Assembly (NCBI RefSeq): GCF_015864575.1
Contig: NZ_JADYWW010000001.1
Span: forward strand, 1,821,719 to 1,885,718
Direction of reading: 5' to 3'
DNA from: Salinibacterium sp. SWN248
GTDB taxonomy: Bacteria; Actinomycetota; Actinomycetes; Actinomycetales; Microbacteriaceae
DNA: 64,000 nt
Shown: piece after piece, positions 40,965 through 50,460 of the stretch
Position numbering within the stretch: the stretch's first letter is position 1
How the letters are laid out: the number at the start of each line of letters is the position of its first letter
Made by a program: the position numbers and the translations under genes
Notes under the pieces: model-generated
What the model was told of the DNA's origin: nothing
Database searches by the model: none
The model's input: only the letters and a program-made list of their open reading frames with translations

Positions 40965-42577
40965 CAACCACCCCCGCCCAGGACGTACAGCCCAAGACTC
41001 GCGGACAGCGTTTCACGGGAGCTGCTGCCAACTACATTGACGAGCGCACCAGCATCTCTGGCCTCGTCAAAGAGGTAGGTCGCAAGATCTTCCCCGACCA
41101 CTGGTCGTTCATGCTCGGAGAGGTTGCTCTCTACAGCTTCATCGTCATTCTTTTGTCGGGAACGTTCCTCACGTTCTTCTTCGAAGCCTCGATGGTTGAA
41201 GTCCACTACGAAGGCTCCTACGCGCCGCTCAAGGGCATCGAAATGTCGGCCGCTATGGCATCGACGCTCGATATCTCCTTCGACATCCGCGGCGGACTCC
41301 TGATGCGCCAGATCCACCACTGGGCAGCTCTGCTGTTCGTGGCATCCATCGGTCTGCACATGCTCCGCGTGTACTTCACCGGTGCATTCCGCAAGCCCCG
41401 TGAGATCAACTGGTTCATCGGCTTCGTACTCTTCGTACTCGCGATGGCCGAGGGCTTCACCGGCTACTCGCTCCCCGATGACCTGCTCTCCGGTAACGGT
41501 CTGCGCATCATCGATGGAATGGTCAAGGGAATTCCGGTCATCGGTACGTGGATCTCTTACCTGCTGTTTGGTGGAGAGTTCCCCGGCGTCGACATCGTCA
41601 GTCGCTTGTACATCCTGCACATCATGCTGCTGCCGGCGATCATCATCGCTGCAATCGGTATTCACATGCTGCTGCTCGTGATCAACAAGCACACCCAGTT
41701 CGCTGGCCCCGGTCGCACCAACGACAACGTCGTCGGTTCGCCCGTCATGCCTGGCTTCGCTGCGAAGGCTGGTGGATTCTTCTTCATCATCTTCGGCGTC
41801 ATCACGCTGATCGCATCCACGTTCTCGATCAACCCCGTGTGGGTCTACGGCCCCTACGACCCCTCCCCTGTTTCGGCAGGTACCCAACCTGACTGGTACA
41901 TCGGATTCGCCGACGGCGCTCTCCGACTCGTTCCGCCAGGGTGGGAAACCGAGTGGTTCGGCTTCACGTGGTCGTTCAACATCATCGCGCCGCTGGTGAT
42001 TCTGGGACTCTTCATCGCCATTGTGGCCTTCTACCCCTTCATCGAGGCGTGGGTTACTGGCGACAAGCGTGAGCACCACATCGCTGACCGTCCCCGTAAC
42101 GCTCCGACCCGTACCGCTATCGGTGCAGCCGGCGTCACGTTCTACGCAGTCCTCTGGGCCGCCGCGAGCTCTGACCTCATAGCAACTCACTTCAAGTTAT
42201 CTATCGAAGGCGTTATCCACTCCTGCCAGGCTCTCCTTATCTTCGGGCCGATCATTGCGTACTTCCTCACGAAGCGTGTGTGCATCGGGCTCCAGAAGAA
42301 GGACCGCGAGATCGCTCTTCACGGTTACGAGTCGGGTCGTATTGTGCGCCTGCCGCACGGTGAATACATTGAGGTGCACGAGCAGCTCGACGACTACGAA
42401 CTGTGGAAGCTCGTCAGCTACGACGACTACAAGCCGCTCATGGTGCGTCCGGATGCTCAAGGCCGCATCACCGTCGGACAGAAGTTCCGTGCGTCAGTGT
42501 CTCGCTGGTTCTTCGAAGACCGCATCGCGCCGGTCTCGCAGAAGGAAATCGAACAGTCCAAGGATGAGCACCACTAA
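40961..42577 (+). CDS. qcrB: Cytochrome b subunit of bc1 complex
   Basis: This 538-residue protein has eight or nine membrane helices. Heme-ligand histidines lie in Q-I-H-H-W-A-A-L-L-F near 115 with I-G-L-H-M-L, and in L-H-I-M-L-L-P near 220 with I-G-I-H-M-L. The quinol site shows P-D-W-Y-I-G-F near 311 (the PEWY variant). A C-terminal cytoplasmic extension of about 120 residues, from K-R-V-C-I-G-L, is normal in actinobacteria. It completes the ctaE-qcrCAB operon and is followed by a strong terminator at 42601. The target of cytochrome-bc1 inhibitors. Confidence 0.96.
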   Translation: MTTTPAQDVQPKTRGQRFTGAAANYIDERTSISGLVKEVGRKIFPDHWSFMLGEVALYSFIVILLSGTFLTFFFEASMVEVHYEGSYAPLKGIEMSAAMASTLDISFDIRGGLLMRQIHHWAALLFVASIGLHMLRVYFTGAFRKPREINWFIGFVLFVLAMAEGFTGYSLPDDLLSGNGLRIIDGMVKGIPVIGTWISYLLFGGEFPGVDIVSRLYILHIMLLPAIIIAAIGIHMLLLVINKHTQFAGPGRTNDNVVGSPVMPGFAAKAGGFFFIIFGVITLIASTFSINPVWVYGPYDPSPVSAGTQPDWYIGFADGALRLVPPGWETEWFGFTWSFNIIAPLVILGLFIAIVAFYPFIEAWVTGDKREHHIADRPRNAPTRTAIGAAGVTFYAVLWAAASSDLIATHFKLSIEGVIHSCQALLIFGPIIAYFLTKRVCIGLQKKDREIALHGYESGRIVRLPHGEYIEVHEQLDDYELWKLVSYDDYKPLMVRPDAQGRITVGQKFRASVSRWFFEDRIAPVSQKEIEQSKDEHH

Positions 42578-42600
42578 AGCTGCTCCCCGCTACGACTGCT

Positions 42601-42635
42601 GTGGGCCTCGCCGAATTCATTTCGGCGGGGCCCAC
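42601..42635 (+). terminator. Terminator of the ctaE-qcrCAB operon
   Basis: GTGGGCCTCGCCGAA and TTCGGCGGGGCCCAC form a 15-bp stem with one wobble around TTCAT. It begins 24 bases after the qcrB stop. This is the strongest hairpin in the window. The sequence after it (ACTCGTTTATG) has only a short T-run. Confidence 0.8.
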
Positions 42636-43399
42636 ACTCGTTTATGCACTCGGATGCCGCGCCGGTTGCTCCCCCACCGCGGGCCGGCAGGAGTCCGCTC
42701 CACAGCACACGTCACCGTGCGCCGACTCGCTTACGCCATGGCCGGCGACGGCGGCTCAACGCTGCTCAGCCAGGCCGCCGGACTGCCGGAGTGCGGGACT
42801 GCTGCTCCACCCGTGCGGTTAGTAACTAGCCCGACGAACCGCTTCGGAGACGTCATCTGATTGTCCATGCGGTCAATCCGCGACGCGGTCAATCCTCGAT
42901 GCGATTAGCCCGCGGCGCCAGAAACGCTCTGGCACCGAACGGACACCTCGGTAGCCGGGGCTGGGCTTCCCCTGTCGTCAGCGCGCGCGTGCCGCATCGC
43001 TCCCATACGCGCAGACGCAGAGTGCGGCACACAGGGAACTGGGCACGCCCTGGCACGGCACGGCACGGCACGGCACGGCACGGCCTGGCGCAACCCGACA
43101 CGGTTCGACACAGCTGGCAGCATGGCATTGCATGGCCTCTCACGGCCTAGCACGGCCCGACCGGGGAGACGGCACGGCACCACGGGCCTCGGCGCAGCGC
43201 GGAAACAACCCTCTACAGCCCCTAGTTGCCTATTGACGTGGCATGGCTGGACGGCCGCGACGCCGATTCCACCGTCTCGTCGCCCCGTAAGCATCCTGAG
43301 CCCCAACACCCAACACCCAACAGTGATCCGGGCACAGAATTCCGCGGAAACAAAAGACGGCGCAGACGCAGTTGGGGACGCTGGAGTCCCGTGGAGTTA
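42636..43399. other. Non-coding, repeat-bearing gap between respiratory operons
   Basis: About 760 bases between the qcrB terminator and the GNAT stop have no frame with a recognisable protein, codon pattern or start signal. The stretch is locally low in complexity, with many variants of GGCAC, GGCATGG and CACGGCC between 43040 and 43190. A perfect 10-base palindrome TTCCGCGGAA lies at 43340-43349 and a weak hairpin GGGAC/GTCCC at 43375-43390. Base use looks GC-rich and repetitive, unlike its neighbours. Confidence 0.6.
43052..43081. repeat. Six perfect tandem copies of GGCAC
   Basis: A 5-base unit is repeated six times without change and flanked by degenerate copies. A pentamer array in non-coding DNA can change length by slippage. 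It lies between convergent respiratory operons, far from any start codon, so phase variation of a gene is not evident. Confidence 0.85.
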
Positions 43400-43858
43400 C
43401 TAAAAGACGCGCTTGAGAAAGTCCGCCGTCGACATGTAGCCGATGCGCTCAAAGAAGTCTGCAGAGCCGCGGCTGGGCACCGTGAGCTGGCGCACGCCGC
43501 GCTCGAGACATACGGCCTCGACGGCTTCCACTAGTCGCGTACCGATTCCAGTGCTCTGAACAGTGCTATCGACGACAAGCTCCTGTAGTTGAGCGGAGCT
43601 GCCGTTAGTATGCAGCAGGTGCGCGATCGTCGCGAAAGCGTAGCCAACGACGGCACCTTCCGATTTCTCGGCAACGAGGAGGAGCGTTGTCGCCCGGTCA
43701 TCGACTGCATGTACAAATGCAGAGTCAAATGCCGATCGATCCGGTGCGTACTCAGTTCCGAGTTGCTTGAGCAACTCGAAGACTGAGGCAGCGTCGTTCG
43801 CGGTGGCAGGGCGAATCTGCACCGCCTTAGCGGGCGAAGTATCCGCGGTAGTACTCAT
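43400..43858 (-). CDS. GNAT-family N-acetyltransferase
   Basis: This 152-residue protein has a GNAT fold: V-Q-I-R-P-A-T-A-N-D-A near residue 13, L-Q-E-L-V-V-D near 92, and acetyl-CoA-binding S-T-G-I-G-T-R-L near 103, then F-F-E-R-I-G-Y near 137. The substrate is unknown. Its ATG at 43858 lies 32 bases inside the 3' end of ctaF. A GTG at 43822 is an alternative that removes the overlap but has a poorly spaced site. It is last in the ctaC-ctaD-ctaF unit. Confidence 0.88.
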   Translation of the reverse strand: MSTTADTSPAKAVQIRPATANDAASVFELLKQLGTEYAPDRSAFDSAFVHAVDDRATTLLLVAEKSEGAVVGYAFATIAHLLHTNGSSAQLQELVVDSTVQSTGIGTRLVEAVEAVCLERGVRQLTVPSRGSADFFERIGYMSTADFLKRVF

Positions 43859-44249
43859 ACGTCCACCCTACGAGGCTAACGACGAGGATACCTCCGCCGA
43901 TGAATGCAATCCAGGCTCCAATGGCAACACCCAGGAACACGAGCGAAGCTGCGCCGGCGAGAACGATCGGCCACCAGCTCCACGGGCTGTAGTGCCCTTG
44001 CTCGGCGTCGCCATCTTCGATGTTGGCGTCGAGGCGATCCTCAGCGAGTTCGCCGCCCTGAGCTGCGTGCACCTTGCTCAAGTAGAAACCGATGAGAAGG
44101 AACAGCAGCCCGCTCAGCAGGAGGGCAATCGTGCCCACCCACTCGACGCGCTGATGGCTTGCGTCCAGTAGCGACCACACCGTGTACAGCCCTGAGAGGA
44201 GAAGGAAGAAGACGGTCAGAATCCAGTAGAGCTTGACGTTTGCATTCAT
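43827..44249 (-). CDS. ctaF: Cytochrome c oxidase subunit IV, actinobacterial type
   Basis: This 140-residue membrane protein has four hydrophobic helices, at about residues 7-28, 38-58, 92-110 and 112-130. It shows L-L-S-G-L-L-F-L-L-I-G-F-Y-L, a charged loop with E-D-R-L-D-A-N, then Y-S-P-W-S-W-W-P-I-V-L-A near 86. This is the actinobacterial oxidase subunit IV (CtaF), unrelated to the small subunit IV of other bacteria. It starts 3 bases after ctaD ends. Confidence 0.93.
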   Translation of the reverse strand: MNANVKLYWILTVFFLLLSGLYTVWSLLDASHQRVEWVGTIALLLSGLLFLLIGFYLSKVHAAQGGELAEDRLDANIEDGDAEQGHYSPWSWWPIVLAGAASLVFLGVAIGAWIAFIGGGILVVSLVGWTYEYYRGYFAR

Positions 44250-44252
44250 CGG

Positions 44253-45932
44253 TTACTTCACCTTCTCGTCTGCGAGGTCGTAGACCGGTGCGTCAGGCGC
44301 ATCCTTGCCTGGACCGATGCCAACAGGGATACCCGCTTCGGGGTGGTTGAGGTCGAATGCCGGAGATTCTGAACGAATTCGTGGGATCGACGTGAAGTTG
44401 TGTCGCGGAGGCGGGCAGCTCGTAGCCCACTCGAGCGAGCGTCCGTAGCCCCACGGGTCGTTGACAGTGACCTTAGGCGCCTTGCGCGTGGTCATGTACA
44501 CGTTGAAGAGGAACGGAATCATCGACACTGCGAGGATGAACGCACCGATGGTTGACACTTGGTTCATCCACGTAACGCCATCTTCAGCAAGGTAGGTGCG
44601 GTAACGACGCGGAAGCGCGACTACACCGGCCCAGTGCTGGATGAGGAACGTCATGTGGAAGCCGATGAATAGCAACCAGAAGTGAATCTTGCCGAGACGC
44701 TCGTTGAGCATCTTGCCGGTCCACTTGGGCCACCAGAAGTAGAAACCGCTGAACATGGCGAACACGACGGTTCCAAATACGACGTAGTGGAAGTGAGCCA
44801 CAACGAAGTACGTGTCAGAGACGTGGAAGTCGAGCGGCGGGCTAGCGAGGATAACACCGGTGAGTCCACCGAAAGTGAAGGTCACGAGGAAGCCAATAGC
44901 CCAGAGCATTGGCGTTTCAAACGTGATGGAGCCCCGCCACATTGTGCCAACCCAGTTGAAGATCTTCACCCCTGTAGGCACTGCGATAAGCATTGTCATC
45001 AGAGAGAAGAACGGGAGCAACACAGAGCCCGTGACGTACATGTGGTGAGCCCACACCGTTACGGACAGCGCAGCAATCGAGATTGTTGCGTAGACCAGAG
45101 TGGTGTATCCGAAGATCGGCTTGCGGCTGAAGACCGGGAATACTTCAGAGACGATTCCGAAGAACGGAAGCGCAATGATGTACACCTCGGGGTGGCCGAA
45201 GAACCAGAAGAGATGCTGCCACAACAGAACTCCACCATTGGCGGGGTCATAGATATGAGCGTCGAACACACGGTCAGCACCGAGACCAAACATGGCCGCG
45301 GCCAGAACGGGGAACGCCATGAGGATCAGCAGCGACGTCACGAGGGTGTTCCAGGTGAAGATCGGCATGCGGAACATCGTCATGCCGGGAGCGCGCATCG
45401 TGATGATTGTCGTGATGAAGTTCACGCCACCCAAGATGGTACCGAAACCGCTCATCGCGAGACCGAATACCCAGAGGTTTCCACCGATTCCCGGGGAGAA
45501 CGTGGTGCTCGAAAGCGGTGCGTAGGCGAACCAACCGAAGGATGCCGCACCCTGCGGGGTGAGGAATCCAGCGACAGCAATCAGCGAACCGAAGCTGTAG
45601 AGCCAGTAGGCGAATGCGTTCAGTCGCGGGAAGGCAACGTCGGGAGCACCGATCTGAAGCGGCATGAGTACGTTCGCGAACCCAGCAAACAACGGGGTAG
45701 CAAACATCAGCAACATGATCGTGCCGTGCATGGTGAACAACTGGTTGTACTGCTCACCCGTTGCCACGATCGACAGTCCCGGCTCAAAGAGCTGGGCGCG
45801 GATGACAAGCGCCATCACCCCGCCGAGAAGGAAGTAGAAGAAAGAAGTGATCAGGTACATGTACCCGATTGTTTTGTGGTCGGTCGAGGTGATCCAGTTC
45901 ACCAGGACGTTGCCCTTACGTTCGACGCTCAT
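44253..45932 (-). CDS. ctaD: Cytochrome c oxidase subunit I
   Basis: This 559-residue protein has twelve membrane helices. [13 protein letters not shown] (about 12-24) starts the family. H-G-T-I-M near 69 holds a heme a ligand. [10 protein letters not shown] near 248 gives the CuB His with the cross-linked Tyr. H-H-M-Y near 295 gives the other CuB ligands, and V-A-H-F-H-Y near 382 the heme a and a3 ligands. It reduces oxygen to water and pumps protons. It is 5 bases from ctaC. Confidence 0.97.
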   Translation of the reverse strand: MSVERKGNVLVNWITSTDHKTIGYMYLITSFFYFLLGGVMALVIRAQLFEPGLSIVATGEQYNQLFTMHGTIMLLMFATPLFAGFANVLMPLQIGAPDVAFPRLNAFAYWLYSFGSLIAVAGFLTPQGAASFGWFAYAPLSSTTFSPGIGGNLWVFGLAMSGFGTILGGVNFITTIITMRAPGMTMFRMPIFTWNTLVTSLLILMAFPVLAAAMFGLGADRVFDAHIYDPANGGVLLWQHLFWFFGHPEVYIIALPFFGIVSEVFPVFSRKPIFGYTTLVYATISIAALSVTVWAHHMYVTGSVLLPFFSLMTMLIAVPTGVKIFNWVGTMWRGSITFETPMLWAIGFLVTFTFGGLTGVILASPPLDFHVSDTYFVVAHFHYVVFGTVVFAMFSGFYFWWPKWTGKMLNERLGKIHFWLLFIGFHMTFLIQHWAGVVALPRRYRTYLAEDGVTWMNQVSTIGAFILAVSMIPFLFNVYMTTRKAPKVTVNDPWGYGRSLEWATSCPPPRHNFTSIPRIRSESPAFDLNHPEAGIPVGIGPGKDAPDAPVYDLADEKVK

Positions 45933-45937
45933 GAGCC

Positions 45938-46816
45938 CTATTCCTCGTCGCTGCTGCCGTTGCCGGGCAAGTTCTGGTTGACGTTGTAATCGAGACCGAG
46001 TTGACCCTCGAAGCCAGCAGCACGCTGGGCGTCAATGTAGTCCTCGTACTCAGCCTCGGAGACGACCTTCACAGTGAAGAGCATGAGCGAGTGGTATTCA
46101 CCACACAGCTCAGCGCACTTGCCCTGATAGGTGCCTTCCTTGGTGGGGATGAAGTACATGTAGTTGGTCTTGCCTGGCAGCATGTCCTTCTTGTACAAGA
46201 AGTCCACGACCCAGAACGAGTGAGCGACGTCGCGCGCCTCAACCTTGATCTCGACCTTCTTGTCGACAGGGAGAACCAGTTGGGGCAACGAGTCAACGTT
46301 GATGGTGCCATCCGGGTTGAAGTCTGCTTGAACACCGGGGCTGTAGACGTTTTCGTCAATGTAGTTGAAGTCCCACGCCCAGCGCTTTCCAATGACCTCA
46401 ATCTGAACATCCGGGTTGACTTCAACAGCTTCAATAGCCGCCTGGTCACGCGCGGTGAAGGCGAAGAAGCCCAGAACCAAGATGAGCGGTACAACCGTGT
46501 AGAAGATCTCAATCGGCATGTTGTAACGGAGCTGGACCGGAAGACCGGTCTGTCCGCGACGACGGCGGTACACAACCGCTGCCCAGATGATGAGGCCCCA
46601 GGTGATGACACCAACGACCAGCAGAACGATCCACGATGTGACCCAGAGGCCAATCACGCTACTCGTGTGGTTGGTGGTGTCTGGACTTCCTGGCAAATAT
46701 CCCTGCAACTGGTCCTGAGTACAGCCGGTCAGGACCAACATCGTAACCAGAGCGAGTGGAATCGCTGCCAATCGAATTCGGCGGTTAGAGCGCACCTGTG
46801 ACCTCTCGAAGAACAC
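45938..46816 (-). CDS. ctaC: Cytochrome c oxidase subunit II
   Basis: The 292-residue protein starts at GTG 46816; GTG 46795, with AGAGG six bases upstream, is an equally good start and gives a more compact signal. The signal ends in L-T-G-C, so the protein is a lipoprotein. Two membrane helices (about 55-78 and 100-120) precede a cupredoxin domain. The CuA site is [12 protein letters not shown] near 235, with an upstream His in V-A-H-S-F. It receives electrons from QcrC. Lipid modification would use lnt at 6353. Confidence 0.95.
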   Translation of the reverse strand: MFFERSQVRSNRRIRLAAIPLALVTMLVLTGCTQDQLQGYLPGSPDTTNHTSSVIGLWVTSWIVLLVVGVITWGLIIWAAVVYRRRRGQTGLPVQLRYNMPIEIFYTVVPLILVLGFFAFTARDQAAIEAVEVNPDVQIEVIGKRWAWDFNYIDENVYSPGVQADFNPDGTINVDSLPQLVLPVDKKVEIKVEARDVAHSFWVVDFLYKKDMLPGKTNYMYFIPTKEGTYQGKCAELCGEYHSLMLFTVKVVSEAEYEDYIDAQRAAGFEGQLGLDYNVNQNLPGNGSSDEE

Positions 46817-46887
46817 GGACTAATACCTTTCCAGTGTATATGCAGCGAGAGGGGGTAGTGATTACCGGCTCGCCCCGCACAAGCGAA

Positions 46888-46912
46888 AAGGTGCACCGAA
46901 TCGGCGCACCTT
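46888..46912 (-). terminator. Rho-independent terminator of erpA
   Basis: AAGGTGC, one mismatch, CCG, loop AAT and the complementary arm form an 11-bp stem. On the minus strand it is followed by TTTTCGC. It begins about 20 bases after the erpA stop and so separates erpA from ctaC. Confidence 0.7.
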
Positions 46913-46932
46913 CTCAAAAAATTGCTATGAAA

Positions 46933-47289
46933 TTAGTGGAAACTGTCGCCACAGGCACAACTGCCCTCGGCGTTGGGGTTGTCAATAGTGAACCCCTGCT
47001 TCTCGATGGTGTCTTCAAAATCGATGCTCGCACCTTCGAGGTACGGAACACTCATTTTGTCGACGACTACCTCGACACCCTCACCGAAGTCACGACTCAC
47101 GTCGCCGTCGAGGAAGCGCTCGTCGAAGTAGAGCTGATAGATGAGTCCCGAGCATCCGCCCGGCTGAACGGCAAGCCGAAGACGCAAGTCATCGCGCCCC
47201 TCTTGCGACATGAGGCTACGAACCTTGTTCGAGGCAGCCTCAGTCAGTGCAACACCGTGGGTGTCAGTTTCAACAGCGGAATCAGTCAT
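46933..47289 (-). CDS. erpA: Iron-sulfur cluster insertion protein (ErpA/HesB type)
   Basis: This 118-residue A-type carrier has the three cluster-binding cysteines: G-G-C-S-G near residue 46 and G-S-C-A-C-G near 111-116. E-A-A-S-N-K-V and the F-T-I-D-N-P-N-A segment are family features. It delivers Fe-S clusters to apoproteins; the Rieske protein (40.0 kb) is a plausible client, by inference. It stands between the oxidase operon and an M20 dipeptidase, both on the same strand. The terminator at 46888 ends its transcript. Confidence 0.93.
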   Translation of the reverse strand: MTDSAVETDTHGVALTEAASNKVRSLMSQEGRDDLRLRLAVQPGGCSGLIYQLYFDERFLDGDVSRDFGEGVEVVVDKMSVPYLEGASIDFEDTIEKQGFTIDNPNAEGSCACGDSFH

Positions 47290-47298
47290 GACGTAATT

Positions 47299-48717
47299 CT
47301 ACGCCCGACGTTCCAACTTTGCGAGCAGCAGCGCCTCCGTGAGGATAGCCCGCTTGAAAACGCCAAGGTGAAGCGACTCGTTGGGGCTGTGCGCCCGTGA
47401 CTCGGGATCTTCGACGCCAGTCACAAGAATCTGGGCTTCAGGGAAAACTTCAACAAGATCCGAAATGAACGGAATAGAGCCTCCAATCCCAGTCTCAAGC
47501 GGTTCGTTTCCCCACGCCTCGCGCATGGCTGACTTCACGACGTCTACAGCCCACCCGCTCGTATCGACGAGGAACGGGCTACCCGTGTCGACGTCGGAAA
47601 TTTCGAGATGCGCACCGAACGGCGCATGGGATTCAAGATGGCTGCGAAGCGCTTCGAACGCGTCATCCGCATCCTGTCCAGGGGCAATTCGTGCACTGAC
47701 TTTGACTGTTACGGTGGGCGCCAATGTGTTTGACGCGTTCTGGACGCTAGGCGCATCGATCCCGGTAACAGTGATTGCCGGCTTGTCCCACAGCCTGCTC
47801 AGCACGCTTCCCGAACCCACTGAGGTGACGCCCTCGAGCAACCCTGCCTCGTGACGAAGTTTTTCTTCACTGAACTCCGGAGTCTCGGATTCACGACTCG
47901 TCAACCCCTGAACAGCGACAGCACCGTTCTCGTCGTGCAGGGTCGCCAGCAGTTTGATGGTCGCAAGCATCGCATCCGGAACCGCTCCCCCGAACATTCC
48001 CGAGTGAGAGGCGTGCGCCAACGTGGACACCTTCAGCTTGAAGGTCACGTTGCCACGGAGGCCGACCGTGAGCGACGGTGTGTTCACATCCCAATTGTCC
48101 GAGTCGGCAACCACGATCACATCAGCCGCGAGCTTGTCGCGGTTCTCAACGATGAAGTTGGCGAATGATCGTGAACCGAACTCTTCTTCGCCCTCGAAGA
48201 AAGCAACAAGGCCGAGATCAAAGTCGGGCCCGACGGTGTCGACGAAAGCGCGGATCGCCGCAACATGCGCCATGATCCCCGCCTTGTCATCAGCCGCGCC
48301 GCGACCGTAGAGACGATCACCGCGCACTGTCGGCTCGAAGGGAGGTGAATCCCAATCGGCATCCTGACCGGGAGGCTGCACATCGTGGTGCGCATACAAC
48401 AGAATGGTGGGCTTTCCGTTCTTCGCCTTGCGCGTGGCAAGCACCGCCGGATGCCCGAGTGTGTCGCCATGAATCGGGGCCTGAGCCAGCTCAACGGTGT
48501 CGAAAATTCCAATACCGTCGATCAACGCTCGCGCAGCTTCAGCACTGCGAGCGACCTGATGTGCATCGAAGCCATCCCACGACACCGAAGGGATTCGAAC
48601 CAGAGTTGACAGCTCCGCAATCGTGGCCGGCAAAGCGCCGTCAACAGCCTCAGTAAGAGCAACGAGCAAAGGATCGGGAGTCGTCGACGCTGACGTCGGC
48701 TGCGGCGTGTGAGTCAT
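47299..48717 (-). CDS. M20-family dipeptidase
   Basis: I start this 472-residue protein at ATG 48717 (MTHTPQPTSAST); the frame opens further but overlaps the divergent gene. Metal ligands are in Y-A-H-H-D-V-Q-P near 105, G-R-G-A-A-D-D-K-A-G near 138, and E-G-E-E-E-F-G-S near 173, with V-V-A-D-S-D and a final His in S-P-N-E-S-L-H-L-G. It should cleave dipeptides with two zinc ions in the cytoplasm. The dimerisation domain interrupts the catalytic part at about 215-340. It is divergent from DUF3043. Confidence 0.92.
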   Translation of the reverse strand: MTHTPQPTSASTTPDPLLVALTEAVDGALPATIAELSTLVRIPSVSWDGFDAHQVARSAEAARALIDGIGIFDTVELAQAPIHGDTLGHPAVLATRKAKNGKPTILLYAHHDVQPPGQDADWDSPPFEPTVRGDRLYGRGAADDKAGIMAHVAAIRAFVDTVGPDFDLGLVAFFEGEEEFGSRSFANFIVENRDKLAADVIVVADSDNWDVNTPSLTVGLRGNVTFKLKVSTLAHASHSGMFGGAVPDAMLATIKLLATLHDENGAVAVQGLTSRESETPEFSEEKLRHEAGLLEGVTSVGSGSVLSRLWDKPAITVTGIDAPSVQNASNTLAPTVTVKVSARIAPGQDADDAFEALRSHLESHAPFGAHLEISDVDTGSPFLVDTSGWAVDVVKSAMREAWGNEPLETGIGGSIPFISDLVEVFPEAQILVTGVEDPESRAHSPNESLHLGVFKRAILTEALLLAKLERRA

Positions 48718-48755
48718 ACGAGTAATCTTAGATCGACACCAACGCAAGGAACCCC

Positions 48756-49337
48756 GTGGCAAAAACATCTTCGACCGAAAACACCCCCAATCCTGAGAAC
48801 TCCGACGCGAACGACAGCGTCAGTTCCGGCAAAGGACGTCCCACCCCCACGCGCAAAGAACGTGAGGCCGCAAACCTTCGCCCGCTGGTCTCCAACGACC
48901 GCAAAGAAGCTAAGCGTACGGCTCGGGCCCAAATGCAGGTCGAACGCGAACGAGCTCGCGTGGGCATGGCGAACGGTGAAGAAAAATACCTGCCGATCCG
49001 CGACCGCGGTCCGCAGAAGCGTTTCGTGCGCGACTACGTTGACGCACGTTTCAACGTGGGCGAGTTGCTTGTCCCCGTGATGTTCGCCGTGATTATCCTC
49101 ACGTTCATCAACGACCCCACGATTCAAGCCCTCGGCTTGCTCTTCCTGTGGGGCTTCTTCATCATCGCCGCAATCGACGCCGTTCTACTCGGATTGCGCT
49201 TGCGCAAACTGATCAACGCCAAATTTGGTGAGTCTCGCGCCGAGCGCGTGCGCTGGTACGCCGCGATGCGTTCGCTTCAGCTGCGCATCATGCGTTTGCC
49301 GAAGCCTCAGGTGAAGCGCGGCCAGTTCCCGAGCTAG
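48756..49337 (+). CDS. DUF3043 membrane protein
   Basis: This 193-residue protein starts at GTG 48756. A long polar N-terminus carries K-G-R-P-T-P-T-R-K-E-R-E-A-A (about 26-39), the family mark, with a basic coiled region. R-D-R-G-P-Q-K-R-F-V-R-D-Y-V-D-A-R near 82 follows, then two membrane helices (about 105-122 and 126-146) and a cytoplasmic tail. DUF3043 is confined to actinobacteria and has no known function. It is divergent from the dipeptidase by 38 bases and ends at a shared terminator with pyrD. Confidence 0.92.
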   Translation: MAKTSSTENTPNPENSDANDSVSSGKGRPTPTRKEREAANLRPLVSNDRKEAKRTARAQMQVERERARVGMANGEEKYLPIRDRGPQKRFVRDYVDARFNVGELLVPVMFAVIILTFINDPTIQALGLLFLWGFFIIAAIDAVLLGLRLRKLINAKFGESRAERVRWYAAMRSLQLRIMRLPKPQVKRGQFPS

Positions 49338-49348
49338 TCACGACGCCG

Positions 49349-49370
49349 GCCGGTTCCTTAGGGAATCGGC
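49349..49370. terminator. Bidirectional terminator between DUF3043 and pyrD
   Basis: GCCGGTTCC, loop TTAG, GGAATCGGC: a 9-bp stem with one wobble. It fills the 32-base gap between two convergent genes and so could end both transcripts. Confidence 0.55.
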
Positions 49371-50404
49371 TATGCAGCGTTCTCTGCGCGAAACAGTTTC
49401 GAGAGACCGCGATTGATTGAGCGCGCCCAGAACGGGCCGCGATAAATGAAGCCTGTGTAGCCCTGAACGAGCGTCGCTCCCTCGCGGAGACGCTCAGCGA
49501 CATCCGCAGCCGTTTCGACGCCGCCCACTGAAATCACACAGAAATCGGCGGGAACAACGGCGCGAATTACGCGCAAAAGCTCGAGCGAGCGAGCAGCGAC
49601 AGGCTTGCCCGACACTCCCCCGGCTCCGGCGGCCTCAACGACGTCGACAGGGGTCGCAAGGCCCTCTCGCGACAGCGTGGTGTTGGTGGCGATGATGCCG
49701 TCGAGTTCGTCGACCGCAAGCTGAGCAATGGCCCGAGCCTCGTCATCCGTGACATCGGGGGCAATCTTGACCAGCACGGGAGTCTGGCCAGCAGCCGACT
49801 TGACCGCAACCAACAGCGGCTTGAGCTTGTCGATCTCCTGAAGGCCACGTAGCCCCGGAGTATTGGGGGAACTGACGTTCACCACTAAGTAGTCTGCGAG
49901 CGGCGCGAGGGCACGAGTGCTCGAGAGGTAGTCTGCAACGGCATCCTCGACGGCAACAACACGCGACTTGCCGATGTTGATGCCGATGATCGGGCGCCCC
50001 GGGCGTTTACGAGCGCGCTCAATCACCATCGAGGCTTTGGACGCCCCCGCATTATTGAAGCCCATGCGGTTGATGACTCCGCGGTCGGCAACAAGCCGAA
50101 ACAACCGCGGCTTGGGGTTGCCAGGCTGCGGTAACGCCGTAATCGTGCCGACTTCAACATGGCTGAAGCCCAATTGTCCGAGCCCGTGGATGCCGGAACC
50201 CGACTTATCGAAGCCTGCTGCGACACCGAACGGTGAATCAAAGGTCAGCCCCAGAGCTTTCACCTGAAGCGCAGGATCCACCGGACGCTGCAGTAGCGTG
50301 CCCACACCAATCACCGGAAGCACCTTGATCACCGAAAAGGCCAGCGAATGAGCAAACTCAGGGTCGAGTCGTTTGAGAACAGTGCGGAAAAAGAAGTCGT
50401 ACAT
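49370..50404 (-). CDS. pyrD: Dihydroorotate dehydrogenase (quinone)
   Basis: This 344-residue class-2 enzyme begins with an amphipathic, membrane-associating region (F-F-R-T-V-L-K-R-L-D-P-E-x-A-H). The FMN barrel follows: G-V-A-A-G-F-D-K-S-G near 63, N-R-M-G-F-N-N-A-G near 112, V-N-V-S-S-P-N-T-P-G-L-R near 175 with the catalytic Ser that marks class 2, and G-V-S-G-K-P-V near 263. It oxidises dihydroorotate in pyrimidine synthesis, passing electrons to the quinone pool of the respiratory chain encoded nearby. It stands alone. Confidence 0.96.
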   Translation of the reverse strand: MYDFFFRTVLKRLDPEFAHSLAFSVIKVLPVIGVGTLLQRPVDPALQVKALGLTFDSPFGVAAGFDKSGSGIHGLGQLGFSHVEVGTITALPQPGNPKPRLFRLVADRGVINRMGFNNAGASKASMVIERARKRPGRPIIGINIGKSRVVAVEDAVADYLSSTRALAPLADYLVVNVSSPNTPGLRGLQEIDKLKPLLVAVKSAAGQTPVLVKIAPDVTDDEARAIAQLAVDELDGIIATNTTLSREGLATPVDVVEAAGAGGVSGKPVAARSLELLRVIRAVVPADFCVISVGGVETAADVAERLREGATLVQGYTGFIYRGPFWARSINRGLSKLFRAENAA

Positions 50405-50460
50405 AGCTAACGGTGCTCTCAGCGATAGAAGGCGGGAAACAGCGAAACCGGATGGTTTAG

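Noticed and set aside
40898-42190. 430-codon open frame antisense to qcrB
   Set aside because: It is the complement of a clear cytochrome b gene, is very rich in D, E and R from GC-biased codons, and matches no protein pattern.
43052-43081. CRISPR-like array
   Set aside because: The unit is a 5-base tandem repeat without spacers and there are no cas genes.
42889-43309. Minus-strand frames rich in Arg, Cys and Pro in the repeat gap
   Set aside because: They only translate the GGCAC-type repeats; no start signal or codon bias of a gene.
44682-45989. 435-codon open frame antisense to ctaD
   Set aside because: Same effect opposite a conserved oxidase subunit: highly charged, no fold, no ribosome binding site.
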